From Effrenium voratum (taxonomy: Eukaryota; Sar; Dinophyceae; Suessiales; Symbiodiniaceae), in the NCBI GenBank assembly GCA_963377175.1, contig CAUJNA010000835.1:667410-731409 (forward strand): a stretch of 64,000 nt of DNA. The letters are read 5' to 3'. Position 1 is the first letter of the stretch; every line of letters starts with the position of its first letter. The notes beneath the pieces are model-generated. The model did not search any database. It had not been told where the DNA came from and saw only the letters and a list, made by a program, of their open reading frames with translations. Of this stretch, positions 45,931-57,556 are shown in pieces. Position numbers and translations under genes: made by a program.

Positions 45931-46376
45931 AGTCATGAACATGAAAAAACGAAGGATCCTCCCGCGTGTCTAACGTCGCCGTGAGCTAAAACAACTACAC
46001 GCATCTACAGTTACAAACTTTAGTCACATCAATTTGTGAAAACCTGGTACGTGCTGATTTGGAGCAGTCGATACGACCGCGTCACAGCAAGGTCACATCA
46101 ATTCCATTGCCCTTATGCGGAGAGCAATGTGTTTGAGCTGCGGAAGTTGTTGCGCAAACGCATGCTCTCCATAGAAACTTGATGTTCGATCGCTGGGACT
46201 CACTCACGCAAGGATCTGCAGGAAAACAGCGGGGAATAAAGATATTAAATCATTGGCAATACGAATCAAGCAAGGCCTTTGCTCATGAATGGGGTGATGG
46301 AATGTGACGACCCTGACTGGGTGATGTCAATCATGGTTGCCTGGACTGTCAGAACCGTTGAAGGGAAAACGCTGTA

Positions 46377-46738
46377 AGCTGAACAACAACGGTGGCATTG
46401 CCAAGCCCAAAGCCTCCACCGACATTCAGCCATGTGGCGCCAGGCAAGACCTCGGGCGGCATGGGCAGCTGCAGCACCTTCTTGTCCGGCGCTGTCAGCC
46501 TGCAACGGGAAACAGTCACCGCTGCACCCGGAGCGGCCAATCCGGCCAAGCGTCTGCTCTTTTGCATTGGCCCCAAGGACTGAGATGACTCAAAGAGCAG
46601 CCTGTCGCATGATGTCGCATGTTTGATTCGTAGCGATACGGAAAGTAGCTGGAGCACAACGCTGAGCTGCCATAGCGATTTGCCTGAAGGTGCTGCCCTT
46701 CTCGCATGGCGGGACAGTGAAGAAGAACTCGCTCATGG
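46377..46738 (-). CDS. Two exons of an unrecognised protein
   Basis: Exon at about 46660-46738 (acceptor TTCTCCAG) reads AMSEFFFTVPPCEKGSTFRQ. Exon 46377-46499 (acceptor CCGTTGCAG|G) reads LTAPDKKVLQLPMPPEVLPG then ATWLNVGGGFGLGNATVVVQ. Both have balanced composition and strong acceptors, and occur in order on the minus strand. A third candidate, DTDSAAAFAQILARHVASRS, lies at about 46980-47050. The family is not recognised. Confidence 0.45.
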
Positions 46739-47767
46739 CTGGAGAATGTGTGTGTGTGTGTGGACCTCACAGGCAAGCAAACTGCACTGCAGCTGCAGCT
46801 GTCTGCTACTTGTGGGTCCGACTTGTTGCTGTGCCTTCGTTGCAGGGCTGGGGCCCTTGAGGATACAAATGCATTGAGTCGCAAACAGCATCTCTGCGGC
46901 ATTTCAAGGCGCAACACACGTGGATCTGACTCGCAAACAACGTGTCAAGAGGCTGGCCAAAAGGGCTGTCTGCCTTAACAACTACGACTTGCAACATGCC
47001 TTGCCAGGATTTGAGCAAACGCTGCGGCGCTGTCCGTGTCATAGGGCAAACACGCCCCGGATGCCTCATGCATTACGTGCATTATGCATTGTCCTCGCAT
47101 CATTGTCCACAGGAAGCGTCGTGAAGACGCTTGCACGTTTAGTGCATATGTGCAGTACATACACTTAAGCAAGCACGGCGGACCTTCAGAAAGCGGGCGG
47201 CATATGATGAAGCTGCTTCCATCTGTTTCAACCTTGTCTGGATTACCAGCTTGTGCGTGTGAGAATACACGTTGCAAAACCATTCAAAACAACAGCAAGT
47301 AAATCAATTGCACATTGACTTCGGACGACCCTGCCAAACTCGGCAACAGGATCTGAGGGTGCTGAGTGCTGCTCGCTTTGGACCAAAACAAGCAAGGCGC
47401 GGTTCCAGTGCCCACCCGCTTGAGCCGAGCTTGGGCGCGGCGGCCTTTTTCAAAGCAAGGTTATCCTGGCCAGAATGGCACTGATTCAATGATAAGCTGA
47501 TAATAACCTTCGCTGAAGCTGAAATAACCAATAACACATCAAGCTGTGACATCGAAGCAAAGTCACAAGCCGTCACCACCCCTCAAAGCACCATCCCACA
47601 AAACCCATTAAACAAATCGGAGTGGCAACCTGCACCCTTGGGTCCAAGAGGCCTTTGGTGCTACACTAGCAGCATGGCGCGATGGATGGCAGCTAGTTGC
47701 ATAAGACAAGGGCAATTCTTATTGAGCAAAAGCAAACACTGGACTCACCAGTAAGCTAACACATCAA

Positions 47768-47823
47768 TAGAACAGGTCCTTTGGGTGGAAGGCCACGTCG
47801 AAGATCGTCTCCTCGGCAAAATG
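47768..47823 (-). CDS. Possible WD40-repeat exon
   Basis: The minus strand reads PTHFAEETIFDVAFHPKDLF and then a stop. The pattern hydrophobic-DVAFHPKDL resembles the B-strand of WD40 repeats (xVxFHPxxxLLASG). It is one short segment without a confirmed partner. Exon-like segments at 49240-49560 (IRSIAWARRPFG, KVGAIFASS) could be further repeats of the same gene. Low confidence. Confidence 0.3.
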
Positions 47824-47829
47824 AGTCGG

Positions 47830-50480
47830 CATCCAATTGCAATACGTATCCATCAATTGAATTACAAACAACTAGTCGAAAAAAATGCTGCAGAACTTGC
47901 CATGTAAGCTTGTTGTACGGTAGGCCGCAGGCGGAATGGCCTGGTGATGTCATAAAGCCTGAGTAAAACTGACAGATTCCATGTTCAGCGTATTCATCAA
48001 CGTGGTCGCTGTGGTGAGAAGACTGAAAGCCAGCTGAAACATCCAGATGGGTCATGTGTCCAGGTGCTGGTTGACAGCTAAAATTTAAGGCTACCTACCA
48101 GCGCCTTGAAGAACAACATGACCCAAAAGCCTAAAGCAGCGCATGCTGAGGGTCAAACGCATAGTGCGGGAAGCGATGTCGCACACGCCCACAGCGCTAT
48201 TCTTAAACCTCGACATGTGACATAGAGCACGGTCCTATGCGCTTGAGTTGCTGTGCCAGTGCATCTGTCAAACCAGGAAGATTGTGCATGAAGGGCAGTT
48301 GAGACCACGAACATTTCATACCGCTGCTGAAGCCCAAAGTGAGGAGTCAAGGTCATGGACTGAGCTGCAAGCGAGAGAATGAACCAGTTCGGCTCACTCG
48401 GCACAGCCTGCTCCAAAGACCAGGAAAGAACTGCCCTGATGCAAGGTATTCTGTGCTTGCAATTTCTTGCTGAGCAGTACGGCAACACCATGCAAAGAAA
48501 GCAGCGTAGCTGCAGTGAAGCGCTGGCAAAGCGAGCCTTGACGCAAAGCACACCGCTGGTGCCCACCTGAGTGAATGTACATGAAAAAGGCCGCCTGCGT
48601 GGACTGATCATCTCAGAGTCTGCAAATTGGGCTTGTGAGAGAGCAGATTCTCTGCCTGCGTTTGTTTCAACTGAAATCCCACTGCCGCTTACGGAGCCTT
48701 TTTGAGAACCCTTTCAGGAAGCGAAACTGATTGATGTGGCAATCCCATGTCTCCATGACGATGGCAGGGCCTCTGTCTTCCACGTCTTTTGAGCATGTCG
48801 TGCAGCGCACGTCTTTCTTTTGGGCTCTCGACATTCAATACGGGTGTTGGCACACCACCCTCCAAAAATCGCAGGCTTGTATTCGTAGTATTTGGGACCC
48901 AGTCGAATTCTTGAAAGCTTCAAGAATGTAACCAACAAAAAGAAGAAACAGAGTGCTGGAGCAAGAGCAGGCGAATTCATCACAGGGATTCAATGTTCAG
49001 CAAAGAATGAAAACCCTTGTGGCGCAGCGCGAAAGTCCTGCCTTGATCTGGCCCATCGGCGCCCGCTGTGAAACGTTCCAAAGCTTCAAGATCTGCGGCA
49101 CCCACCAATAGCTAAAACTTGAACCAACCCTCTGGCAGTCCAACATACAAGTAGTACCCCCAGAGCGTCGCACAGTTCCAAAATGAACCTGAAACAAACA
49201 AACATGCACTATTCAAGTGCGTGGTATGCGGTGCTTCTACGAAACTGGTAGATTTGGCAAGTGACAGCAGGTACACCCACAAGCTGCGCTCTGAAACAAA
49301 TACCACTGCAAGCAACGAAGCAAAGCCGCGGCGCGCCCCGACGCGGTCGGTGGCAGAGACAAAGTTGCCGGGCTGAGCTTTGGCCTCGGAATCGAGATGC
49401 GACATGTCCGACATGTCCGACATGAAGATGCAAAGATCGCCCCAACTTTCTGTGTCGATCCGAATGGGCGCCTGGCCCAGGCAATGCTCCTTATGGCTTG
49501 CGCCTGCTTGTCAAAGCTGTGCACCTCACAGGCAAAGCACCCCAAGCCTCCCAACCTCGCCACTTATGTCGATTGGGGCAACAATGAAAAAGTCCAGTCT
49601 GAAAGGGCCAAAACGCGAGCCCGCGCCTATGCCTAGAGTGCAGCCGGAGCCCGAGCCACTGTACCCAAGCACAGCTGAAAGAGACCAGCCTGAAAGGTGT
49701 CGCGAACGGTCCCGCTTCACGGTCGGCGTGCCTCCGTTAGCTTGCTGGCGTCAAACAGGGTGAGCGAACCGTCCTGGCGCAAGCAAAAAACACGAAGCAG
49801 CGCCCAACTGCCCGACCTGAAGTCTTGCCAACGCACTTGGATCAAGTGACACGAAATCAGCATGCAGCGTGGGTGTGCTGGCAGCTTTCATGGTTTTGAC
49901 TCCTGAGTTCAAAACTCAACTGCCATGCGCTCGCTTGCTGGCAGCGTTATCCACAAATGCTTTTGCGGTCTCCATTCATGACCGGCCAACACAGCAGGAT
50001 CTTTCTGCACGACAATCACACAGCTGTCCGCAAACGAGATCAGAAGGTAGTCATCTGACAGCGGATCCCACCTCAAGGACCGTGCGCAATGACATGCATT
50101 TGAGTCATAGTCACCAACGGATCCTCATGTTTGGGGTCCGCACAGATGCAAGTATCATACATTGCTCAGGCAACAATCGACCAATTCATGCAAGGACTAG
50201 GTTGCCGGCTGCGCATCAGTCACAGCGTCTTTCGATGTCTTCGACTGGCTAGACATAACATGGACCTTTTGCAATTGCCCTCTGCCCAATAATGCCCATG
50301 AAGAACACGTTCAGGTTGTGTTCACGAGCCACACAGTGAGGCTCTGCAGTCTCCACCAACATGTTGGATGGACGGTCGGAGGGTTTTGCCCAGACCCGCA
50401 ATATCAATCGGAGGGACTGCGAAAGGACGACATTGCATTACGTGGGTAACAACAGCACAGTCTAGCTTCCACTGAGGTGA
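47830..50480. other. No confident gene
   Basis: Contains several long but uncorroborated minus frames. The most exon-like is near 49300-49400 (MSHLDSEAKAQPGNFVSATD). A short GACATGTCC triplication occurs at 49402-49423. No paralogue, family motif or clear splice pair was found. Confidence 0.4.
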
Positions 50481-50489
50481 CAAGCAACA

Positions 50490-50652
50490 GTTGGAGTATG
50501 CTCGGCTGACAGGCGCAAGCGATGGCGGAATTTCACATTTCTGCTGGAGGTCGACAATCAACCATCAAGACGTGCCTTTGAAACCATCTTGGGGATTGAT
50601 ACGGTCAGTAGTGTGGTCCATGTCAAATGTATTCTTTGAATGCCTGAACCAA
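50490..50652 (+). repeat. Inverted exon duplication, left arm
   Basis: Matches the reverse complement of 50780-50930. Shared words include GCTGACAGGCGC, TTTCTGCTGGA, CTTGGGGATTGATACGGTCA, GTAGTGTGGTCC and TTTGAATGCCTGAACC. The plus frame reads SWGLIRSVVWSMSNVFFECL. Confidence 0.85.
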
Positions 50653-50779
50653 TGGCTGCAAATTGCCACATGTCGCCGTGTTTTACGTGTTTTGTTGTGG
50701 TTTGGTGTTGCTGTGATTTGTTTAATGTTTGGTTGACAGTTTGTTGAGATGCTGCTGTTCTGATTTCAATGTTGCCGTT

Positions 50780-50930
50780 GGTTCAGGCATTCAAAAGAAC
50801 TCACGGACCACACTACTGACCGTATCAATCCCCAAGACGCTTTGGGTGATGTTTCCACGTCCAGCAGAAAAGTGAAAATGCGCGATCCCTCGCGCCTGTC
50901 AGCACGAAGCATCTCAGCACCGAGGTAATC
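50780..50930 (-). CDS. Inverted exon duplication, right arm (possible exon)
   Basis: The minus strand reads GHDYLGAEMLRADRREGSRI then FTFLLDVETSPKASWGLIRS. This arm has the more natural frame, so it may be the source exon (strand agrees with the minus-strand block). The left arm at 50490-50652 would then be the inverted copy. The spacer of about 130 bp makes the pair a large foldback. Confidence 0.5.
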
Positions 50931-51237
50931 GTGCCCCAGCAGCCCCCGCACCCCACAAAATCACTCCGTGCAACCACTGAAGCAGAACACCGCGACCCCC
51001 GCCCAGTCTACAAAACATGTCGCATGACGTTTGCACGCACATTCACGGATTGAAAGAGCTTGGATACATTTGGCCTTCCCCACGATCAGCACCTTTTTCT
51101 GCTGCTGCGTGTTGTACCTGCCACAAAGTTTCAGCGATGAAGCCGGTCCAATCTAGAAAGGCCCGTCTGCCTAGCAGCCAATGCATTCGTGCAACAACCT
51201 ATTGGGTGGCTTGATCCTTCATTCCACAGAAGCCAGG

Positions 51238-51483
51238 TCACACTGTCACGGAGCCGTCGTCCGTGCCACACCTTCCCAGCAACAACTTCGGGCCGAATGA
51301 GCACGCAACCAATGCAACCCGTCTCAGCTCATCTGCTGGCAAGTCAGACTTGTGGCCTGCCAAGGCCTTTGGGCCTACAACAACCACACCTGCTCTGAGA
51401 AGCTTAAAGATTCTGAAAGCATTCACAGAATGGCGCCAGAAAACCTGCAAGATTGCAGTACGCCTCAAGATTGCAGTACGCAT
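51238..51483 (-). CDS. Putative exon, unrecognised
   Basis: The minus strand reads AGVVVVGPKALAGHKSDLPA then DELRRVALVACSFGPKLLLG. Composition is protein-like. No splice pair or family was identified. This is the rightmost minus-strand exon I would consider. Confidence 0.3.
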   Translation of the reverse strand: MRTAILRRTAILQVFWRHSVNAFRIFKLLRAGVVVVGPKALAGHKSDLPADELRRVALVACSFGPKLLLGRCGTDDGSVTV

Positions 51484-51599
51484 GCGTTGCCCTGGAATAT
51501 CTGCGAGCCATGCAGTATAGGAACGAAATCAAACATCCCGTGGATTCGATGAACCTGAGCGGGTGCTAAGGATCCCGGGCAAAAGCTTCTGCGCGTTCC

Positions 51600-53200
51600 G
51601 CGGGTGCCATCTGAGCACCTCGCAGGCATGGGAGACACGTCTTCGCTTGGCTCGCAGTTTTCTCCATTAAACAACTGCGAATTACATGTGCCTTTGCAGA
51701 TGTCTTGTTCGCTGACACGCAGACAAAAACATGTGCATGTTCTCATGCGGGTCCTCGTGGTAAGTATTTGTTGTACTTGTCCAGGCATGCGCTACGCTTT
51801 GCCAGTTGCATACGTGAGTTGCTGCCAAACAGGTCTTCCCTGCCATTGGTCTGCATCAATGTACCCAGCCAAAAACGCTGGCTTGCCATCCAGCCTTTGC
51901 GCTCTTTTCCGGTACGCTGAAGAGCTTGTTTGCCTTGTTTGCCTGGCAAGCAAACTTGCTGGCTACACGGTCGATCTTGCAGGCACCCACAACGCCCTAC
52001 CTAAGCAATGCTGGAATGAATAAACCACCAATGAAGGGAAATGCCTCCAGTGCCATCTGTTATCTGTTGAGACAGCTTGTTGGATGCCAGGGCATCACGC
52101 TCATCTTACGACGCATGCGCTGTGCAAGGCCATCCAAGAATGCAGACCAATGATACGTACACAAGACACTGCACTCTTGCCATGATTACAACATGACATG
52201 CAGGGAGATGCGCTGAGCCTTGTAGTCCCAGAGCATGATGCTGCCAGCAGTAGTTGCAAGCGCAATCTGGCCGCGCAGCTCGCACAGTCAAAACAATCGC
52301 TGGTGCCCTGCTGCTGCCGACTTGGCTCGAATCAAGGCGCGCAACGTCCAAACAAAAGAGCCAACCATGTGCATGCATGTATGCATGTACATGCTTCATA
52401 CACGCATGTACGCATGTCTGTCTGTGCTGCCTCTGTTCCTGTCCTGGTCCAGCTCTCCCGTTCTCTTGTTCAAATACGTGGTCCATCCGCATACTCCCAA
52501 GTCGCTGAACTGCCAGATCAGAAGTGGAAACCCCACTGAATCTTGCACGGTAGCGGAGCAACAGGAAAACAACAGAGAGCATTTGGGACCACGACGCGCA
52601 CACAACACAGTAAGTGCCTACGTGAGCAAGTAACATGCTATCCAGCACTGCTTTAGCCAGCAGCAAACTCTGCAGCACAGGTAGTGGACAGGGCACTACA
52701 AACACGAGCCTCAAGAACGAAAGGAGGACACCGAGTCAAGCTTAGGCCAAGGCACAAGGTGTCACATCGTGGACATTGGCACGCTGGCCAGAACAACCAT
52801 GCATTCCCAAACAAACGAAGTGGGGTACCTGCGCTGGAACGTTTGCTGGCGGACAAACGCAATCCAATCGAGCGCCCGATTAGCACGAAAAGCCTGCAAG
52901 GGACACACCGGCCTTGGCGGTCTTCCAGGGGGCAAAGGCCCGAAGACCAGGGCACTCCCACAACGCATTCAGAGGCAGTTTCTGAATCGCGCCACAGGCA
53001 AAACCAGACAAACAAGCAACGCTACCTTGCGTCATGACGCCACGGGCAGCCGGCATGCATCAACCTGAGACGCAGTACGCGCCGCCAGCACAAAAAACCT
53101 AAAGCAACTTGGGAGCACACAGTGGCAAGGCCACCCAAGCTTGGAAAGCACGCCAGTTCTCCCTCAAATGATGCCGCGCAAGGTCGACATTCTCGCGCCG
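51600..53200. other. No confident gene
   Basis: Open frames on both strands but none with supporting motif or splice context. ATGCATGTATGCATGTACATGC at about 52368-52410 is a decayed ATGC/ATGT microsatellite. Confidence 0.4.
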
Positions 53201-53217
53201 CGCCGTCGAGGGCGCTG

Positions 53218-53570
53218 GATCTGTGGATTTTGAGTCAAACGGCTGTTTGAGTAGAAAAGCCGATTTGGGCGCTGGATTTGCGGATTTTGAGTCAAACGGC
53301 CGCTTGCCTAGAAAAAAATGGGTGCTGGATCTGTGGATATTGAGTCAAACGGCCGTTTGGCTAGGAAAAGCCGATTTGGGCGCTGGATTTGTGGATTTTG
53401 AGTCAAACGGCCGATGCACTACAAAAACGCGATTTGGGCGCAGGATCTGTGGATTTTGAATCAAACGGCCGATTGACTAGGAAAACGCGATTTGGGCGCT
53501 GGATCTGTGGATTTTGAATCAAGTGAATCAAACGGCCGTTTGAACAGAAAGGAAGGCGATTTGGAAAACC
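53218..53570. repeat. 53-58-bp minisatellite
   Basis: Six to seven units of GGCGCTGGATCTGTGGATTT, TGAGTCAAACGGCCG and AGAAAAGCCGATTTG. Spacing between GTCAAAC anchors is 57, 53, 58 and 58. The embedded CAAACGGCCGTTTG is a self-complementary word present in some units. Confidence 0.9.
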
Positions 53571-54630
53571 TCAAAAAAGACATATCTGTGGTTGAAAAAC
53601 TCAATATGGGTGAGAAAAAAATCTGAATAGACAGATCTGTGAAAGAAAAACTGAATAGACGTGCTGTCGGGATGGGGTAATTGAATATTGGCAGTGTTTA
53701 TATGTTGTCTGGTCGCTGTTCCACAGTATCTGTCATTAAGTCAATTTCGTTGTATTCGGGGGTTACATCAATACAATCAGGTGTTACACCAACTGGCTAT
53801 AGGGAGCATCATGTGTCACGCTTCGAGGATTAAACAGGGGAACGAGTATCAGGGTGAGAGGATGAGGGGGTGCGGGGGCGATGGTTTTGGTGGGGGGCCG
53901 GGGACGACGGTTTTGGTGGGGGGGCCGGGGACGACGGTTTCGCAAAACCACCACGTCCCTTTGAAAGCGTCAAAAAACACAACCACTAACATTTTGGTGA
54001 AAAAGCCACGATTACCTAATATATGGGTCACCCTCGGCTTCCCTCAAACCGCGATCCCGTAAGGGCGACTGTTTCGCAAAACCACCACCCCCAACCCCCG
54101 GCTTCCTCAAAGGAATATACCCCTGTACTTCCCCAACCCCTGGCTACCAAGTAAGAAATTCCACCAGCAAAAAGGAAATTCCCCCAGAAACTAACCGCAG
54201 CACCCATTAACTTTGCGACCTTCCACAAGTTGTTTGGGGGCTGCCCTGAGGACGACGGTCCTGCCAAACCCTCACCCCCAGCAGTCTCAGGTTTTCAGAA
54301 AGTATAGGGCGATTCATACAACTAGCAAGTCGGTGATGCGCTGCAACATAGTCCGCGTTTCAATGCCCGATGAACCGGCCGAGGGCAGACATTGACTTGT
54401 CACATCTTCTGAATTTGAAGCTGCAACAGACTGTCAGGGAGTACAATAACTCCAAGAACTTGACTAAATGCAAATGTTGGGCGCAAGCCTCTTCTCTGCC
54501 ATAGACCACCCCCCCCCCTTGACGCTGAAGTGGCAGCAGTTCTATCGCTGCTAGGCCCATGACACCCGAATGGAATGTTATGGCACCTGAATGCAACGAA
54601 ATAGCCTTCATTGTTACGTCTCCTCCTGGC

Positions 54631-54990
54631 ATGGGTGGGTGGGTGTGGGTGTGGGTGTGTGGGTGGGTGGGTGGGTGGGTGGGTGGGTGGGTGGGTGGGT
54701 GGGTGGGTGGGTGGGTGGGTGGGTGGGTGGGTGGGTGGGTGGGTGGGTGGGTGGGTGGGTGGGTGGGTGGGTGGGTGTGGGTGGGTGGGTGGGTGGGTGG
54801 GTGGGTGGGTGGTGGGTGGGTGGGTGGGTGGGTGGGTGGGTGGGTGGGTGGGTGGGTGGGTGGGTGGGTGGGTGGGTGGGTGGGTGGGTGGGTGGGTGGG
54901 TGGGTGGGTGGGTGGGTGGGTGGGGGGTGGGTGGGTGGGTGGGTGGGGGGTGGTGGGGGTGGGTGTGGGTGTGGGTGTGGGTGTGGGGGG
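54631..54990 (+). repeat. GGGT microsatellite, about 360 bp
   Basis: (TGGG)n with rare GTGTGGG and GGGGGG interruptions. The plus strand is an almost continuous series of G-triplets. It lies between the last minus-strand exon and the first plus-strand gene. Frames give Gly-Trp-Val or His-Pro-Pro-Thr repeats without meaning. Confidence 0.95.
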
Positions 54991-54999
54991 GGGAGGCGC

Positions 55000-56009
55000 T
55001 CCGGACAGTTCTGCGGAGCGCGTCAACTTGTCAAAGGCAAGCTGGGCCACGGAGACAGCCTTCGCAAGATTCACAAGGTGAGTTGCGGTCAGGGTAAGTG
55101 AGTGGAAGATTGGCCAGGAGATCACGGTGCTGGGCCACCTTACCTTTGCCCTCATCCCTGAAGTACGGAGGTCGAGAGAGAGTCGCGAATGTCCATTCGC
55201 AAGGATTTCCTGCGCCAGCAAAAGCAAAGAAAAAATCGATGTTAGGAGCCGTACCACCCTTTGCAACACCAGGTCCGGCACCATAGGAGACCGAGTCGCC
55301 AATGTCACTGTCGAAGAAACCACAGTCCTGCCACCGTAGGAGACAGAGTCGCAAATGTCAGTGTCGAAGGTTACAGCACTTATGGATTCCGCTGGGTTCT
55401 TCGCTGGATCTTTTTATGCACATTCCAGCATGTGGTTTCGCAGGAAGATATATGCAGACGGAAGACAGAAAGCACAGGGTGCAAGACGGCAGCCCTCCCC
55501 TGCCCTAACTCGGACCAAGAAAGGGACAGGGGAGCTTCGGGGCGCAGAAAATGCCACACCTGTGCGATGGCCGCCTAAGCGCACTCCGGGCGTGACCAGT
55601 TTATGCCGGCTATTGGAGTACAGCGTTGCGCCCTGCTGGCGGGCGATCGTAAGGGAGATCTTTATAACAGGGTCCGAGTCCCGGTGGAGAAGCTTGCGGA
55701 ACTCAGGGCTGTCCGTGGGAAGCGTGGTCAGACGAATGGGCGCGCCATCTTGCAGGGGAGGCGGCCTCCACCACTTCGGATCACCAACTGAACGCAGGTC
55801 ATAAACCGGGCGATAGATGCGCGAGAGATCACGTGAGCCAGTAGCGCCAGGGCAGCGGACAAAGGTCCGTTCTTCATCCTTATCCCGATGACCCCCAATT
55901 CAAGGCGATCCTCCCCATTTGCTTCGCGAGCAACCACTTCAGCCAAGATGTTGGCCCGGACTTGGGGCCCAGTACCAACTTGGCGGTTGTAGATCCTCTC
56001 CATCTCGGT
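55000..56009. other. No gene recognised
   Basis: Two AGTCGC(C/A)AATGTCA(C/G)TGTCGAAG steps (about 55293 and 55346) form a 53-bp tandem duplication. The minus strand is open for 55728-56003 but shows no motif, and it continues directly from an rRNA-derived fragment. Confidence 0.4.
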
Positions 56010-56102
56010 CCTGAGTGAAACTTCGGAGGGAACCAGCTACTAGATTCTAGATGGTTCGATTAGTCTTTCGTCTATACCCACAAATGACGAACGATTCGCA
56101 CG
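56010..56102 (-). pseudogene. 28S rRNA-derived fragment
   Basis: The minus strand contains GGGTATAG, CGAAAGACTAATCGAACCAT, CTAG and TAGCTGGTTCCCTCCGAAGT in the order of the conserved eukaryotic LSU rRNA core. Between CATCTAG and TAGCTGG there is an extra AATCTAG (a 7-bp tandem duplication), and GGGGCGAAAG is changed to ACGAAAG. Similarity stops on both sides. It is an rRNA relic of under 100 bp, not a functional gene. Confidence 0.8.
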
Positions 56103-56944
56103 GCGCCTCAAGCGCCGCCCACTGCCCCGGCTGATGCCCAGGTCTCGCAATGGCAGATGCCCAGGCGCGGCCCGAGCCAGTGACGCTAAGGTGGTCACCC
56201 GTGGCCCTCTCCCTCAAGGGATGGTTGGCGTGTCTCAGGCCAACACGCGCCGCATCTCCAGTCGGGTCCTTTCATGCGGGCCGCTTCCCTGTCTCTCCGA
56301 GCGGCTGGTCGCCTTCTAGGAGCAAGATGGGTGAAATTCATGTGGATATCGTTTATGAGACGCAGCGGCCTCAGTCTAGCGCATGTACAAGTTCTCGGCC
56401 GACAAGCCAGTGAGCGTACTGCAGGTGAGTCGTGGAGGCTTGTAAGACTGCGCAGAGGCCGCTCCATCAGGCGGCGTCGATTGGGGCCCACCAGGAGCGC
56501 CCAAGGGACAAGCGTGGTGCACAGGTCGAGGCGGCGCGGCGCGGTTGCTGCTGGCAAAACCTCGTGCAGGAGTGGCCGGGGGGGGGGGGCGCAGCAGTCC
56601 GTGGGGGGACAGAAGGCAGCCAGTCCTTGGGGAGCGGGATCGGGCAGGTGCCCGGTGCCTCGCCACGCAGAAGGATGCGACGGTGGGTGAGAGTCTTGAG
56701 GTTGAAGAAAAGTGCACCCGTGGAAGGGAGAATGGCGCCTGCGCCCAAAGGTGTCCCAAGCCATTTTCACGGGGAATGAGAGCTGACCATCAGACGACTG
56801 AAGACAGAGCGCCCCGGCCTCACCCACAAAGGAGAACAGAAGCGGCTTGCCCGGGGCCTCGTATGCAAAGTCACTCAGAACGCGCAAGCCGCACCCGAAC
56901 TCCAGGAAGAGCGCCAACGGGAGAGATCGCCAAGGAGGGGCGAA

Positions 56945-57065
56945 CTTGTACCCAGTCCTTCCGGCGAGGATTCGATGGCGAGGATTCGTTTTTTCAGCGC
57001 TGATTCGAGTTGACGAGGATTCGTCTAAAAAACGCTTGACGAGGATTCGGGTTGACGTGGATCCG
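56945..57065. repeat. GACGAGGATTCG short repeats
   Basis: Five to six degenerate copies of G(A/G)CGAGGATTCG spaced 12-35 bp, at the left edge of the plus-strand domain. Confidence 0.8.
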
Positions 57066-57114
57066 TGTCAACCGACGGGTGTCAGCTGCGCATGTTTGTA
57101 GTATATTCGTTGAA

Positions 57115-57400
57115 TTGTCGCATGGCTTGTCCTGCCACTTCCATATCGGGCACATCTTGTGTTAGCACAGTTGATTAGGATGCCTCGGGCTCCTCCAACA
57201 GAACATTTTGTTGCATGGTATGTCTTGCCATTTCCATATCGGGCACATCTTGTGTTGGCACAATTGAGTAGGATGCTTCCGGCTCCTCCAACAGCACATT
57301 TCGTTGCATGGCATGTCTTGCCATTTCCATATCGGGCACATCTTGTGCTGGCGCAATTGAGTAGTATGCTTCGGGCTCCTCTAACAGCATAAGCAAAAAA
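57115..57400. repeat. 93-bp tandem array with one palindrome per unit
   Basis: Three units; anchors AGGATGC at 57177, 57270 and 57363 (spacing 93). Each unit contains CATATCGGGCACATCTTGTG and an AGGATGC-n-GGGCTCCT interrupted palindrome. A further stem, AGGAAGCC-GCA-GGCTCCT, lies at about 57401. The minus frame stays open across the units with a 31-residue repeat, as expected for a period divisible by three. Confidence 0.9.
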
Positions 57401-57556
57401 AGTAGGAAGCCGCAGGCTCCTAAGAACGCGTGCTCGCAAGGCCCATAAGGTATTTGTTTTGGAGTCCCAGGAGATTCGCTGGCCATGAGTCGTCAAGCTG
57501 GCTTTCGGTTTAAGCTGTAGCTGTGTCCCCCCACTTAGGGTTTTCCGTATAGGGAC

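Noticed and set aside
51660..51800. Possible copia-type RNase H/'FADTQTK' segment
   Set aside because: The resemblance is a few residues in one of several open frames, and no integrase, RT or LTR was found nearby.
54400..55323. 307-codon minus ORF with Thr-His-Pro-Pro repeats
   Set aside because: Its core is the (CCCA)n microsatellite. The flanking parts have no motif or splice support.
56195..56917. 240-codon minus ORF next to the rRNA fragment
   Set aside because: Composition is GC-driven with many Pro/Arg and the complementary strand is equally open. No domain motif or splice context was recognised.
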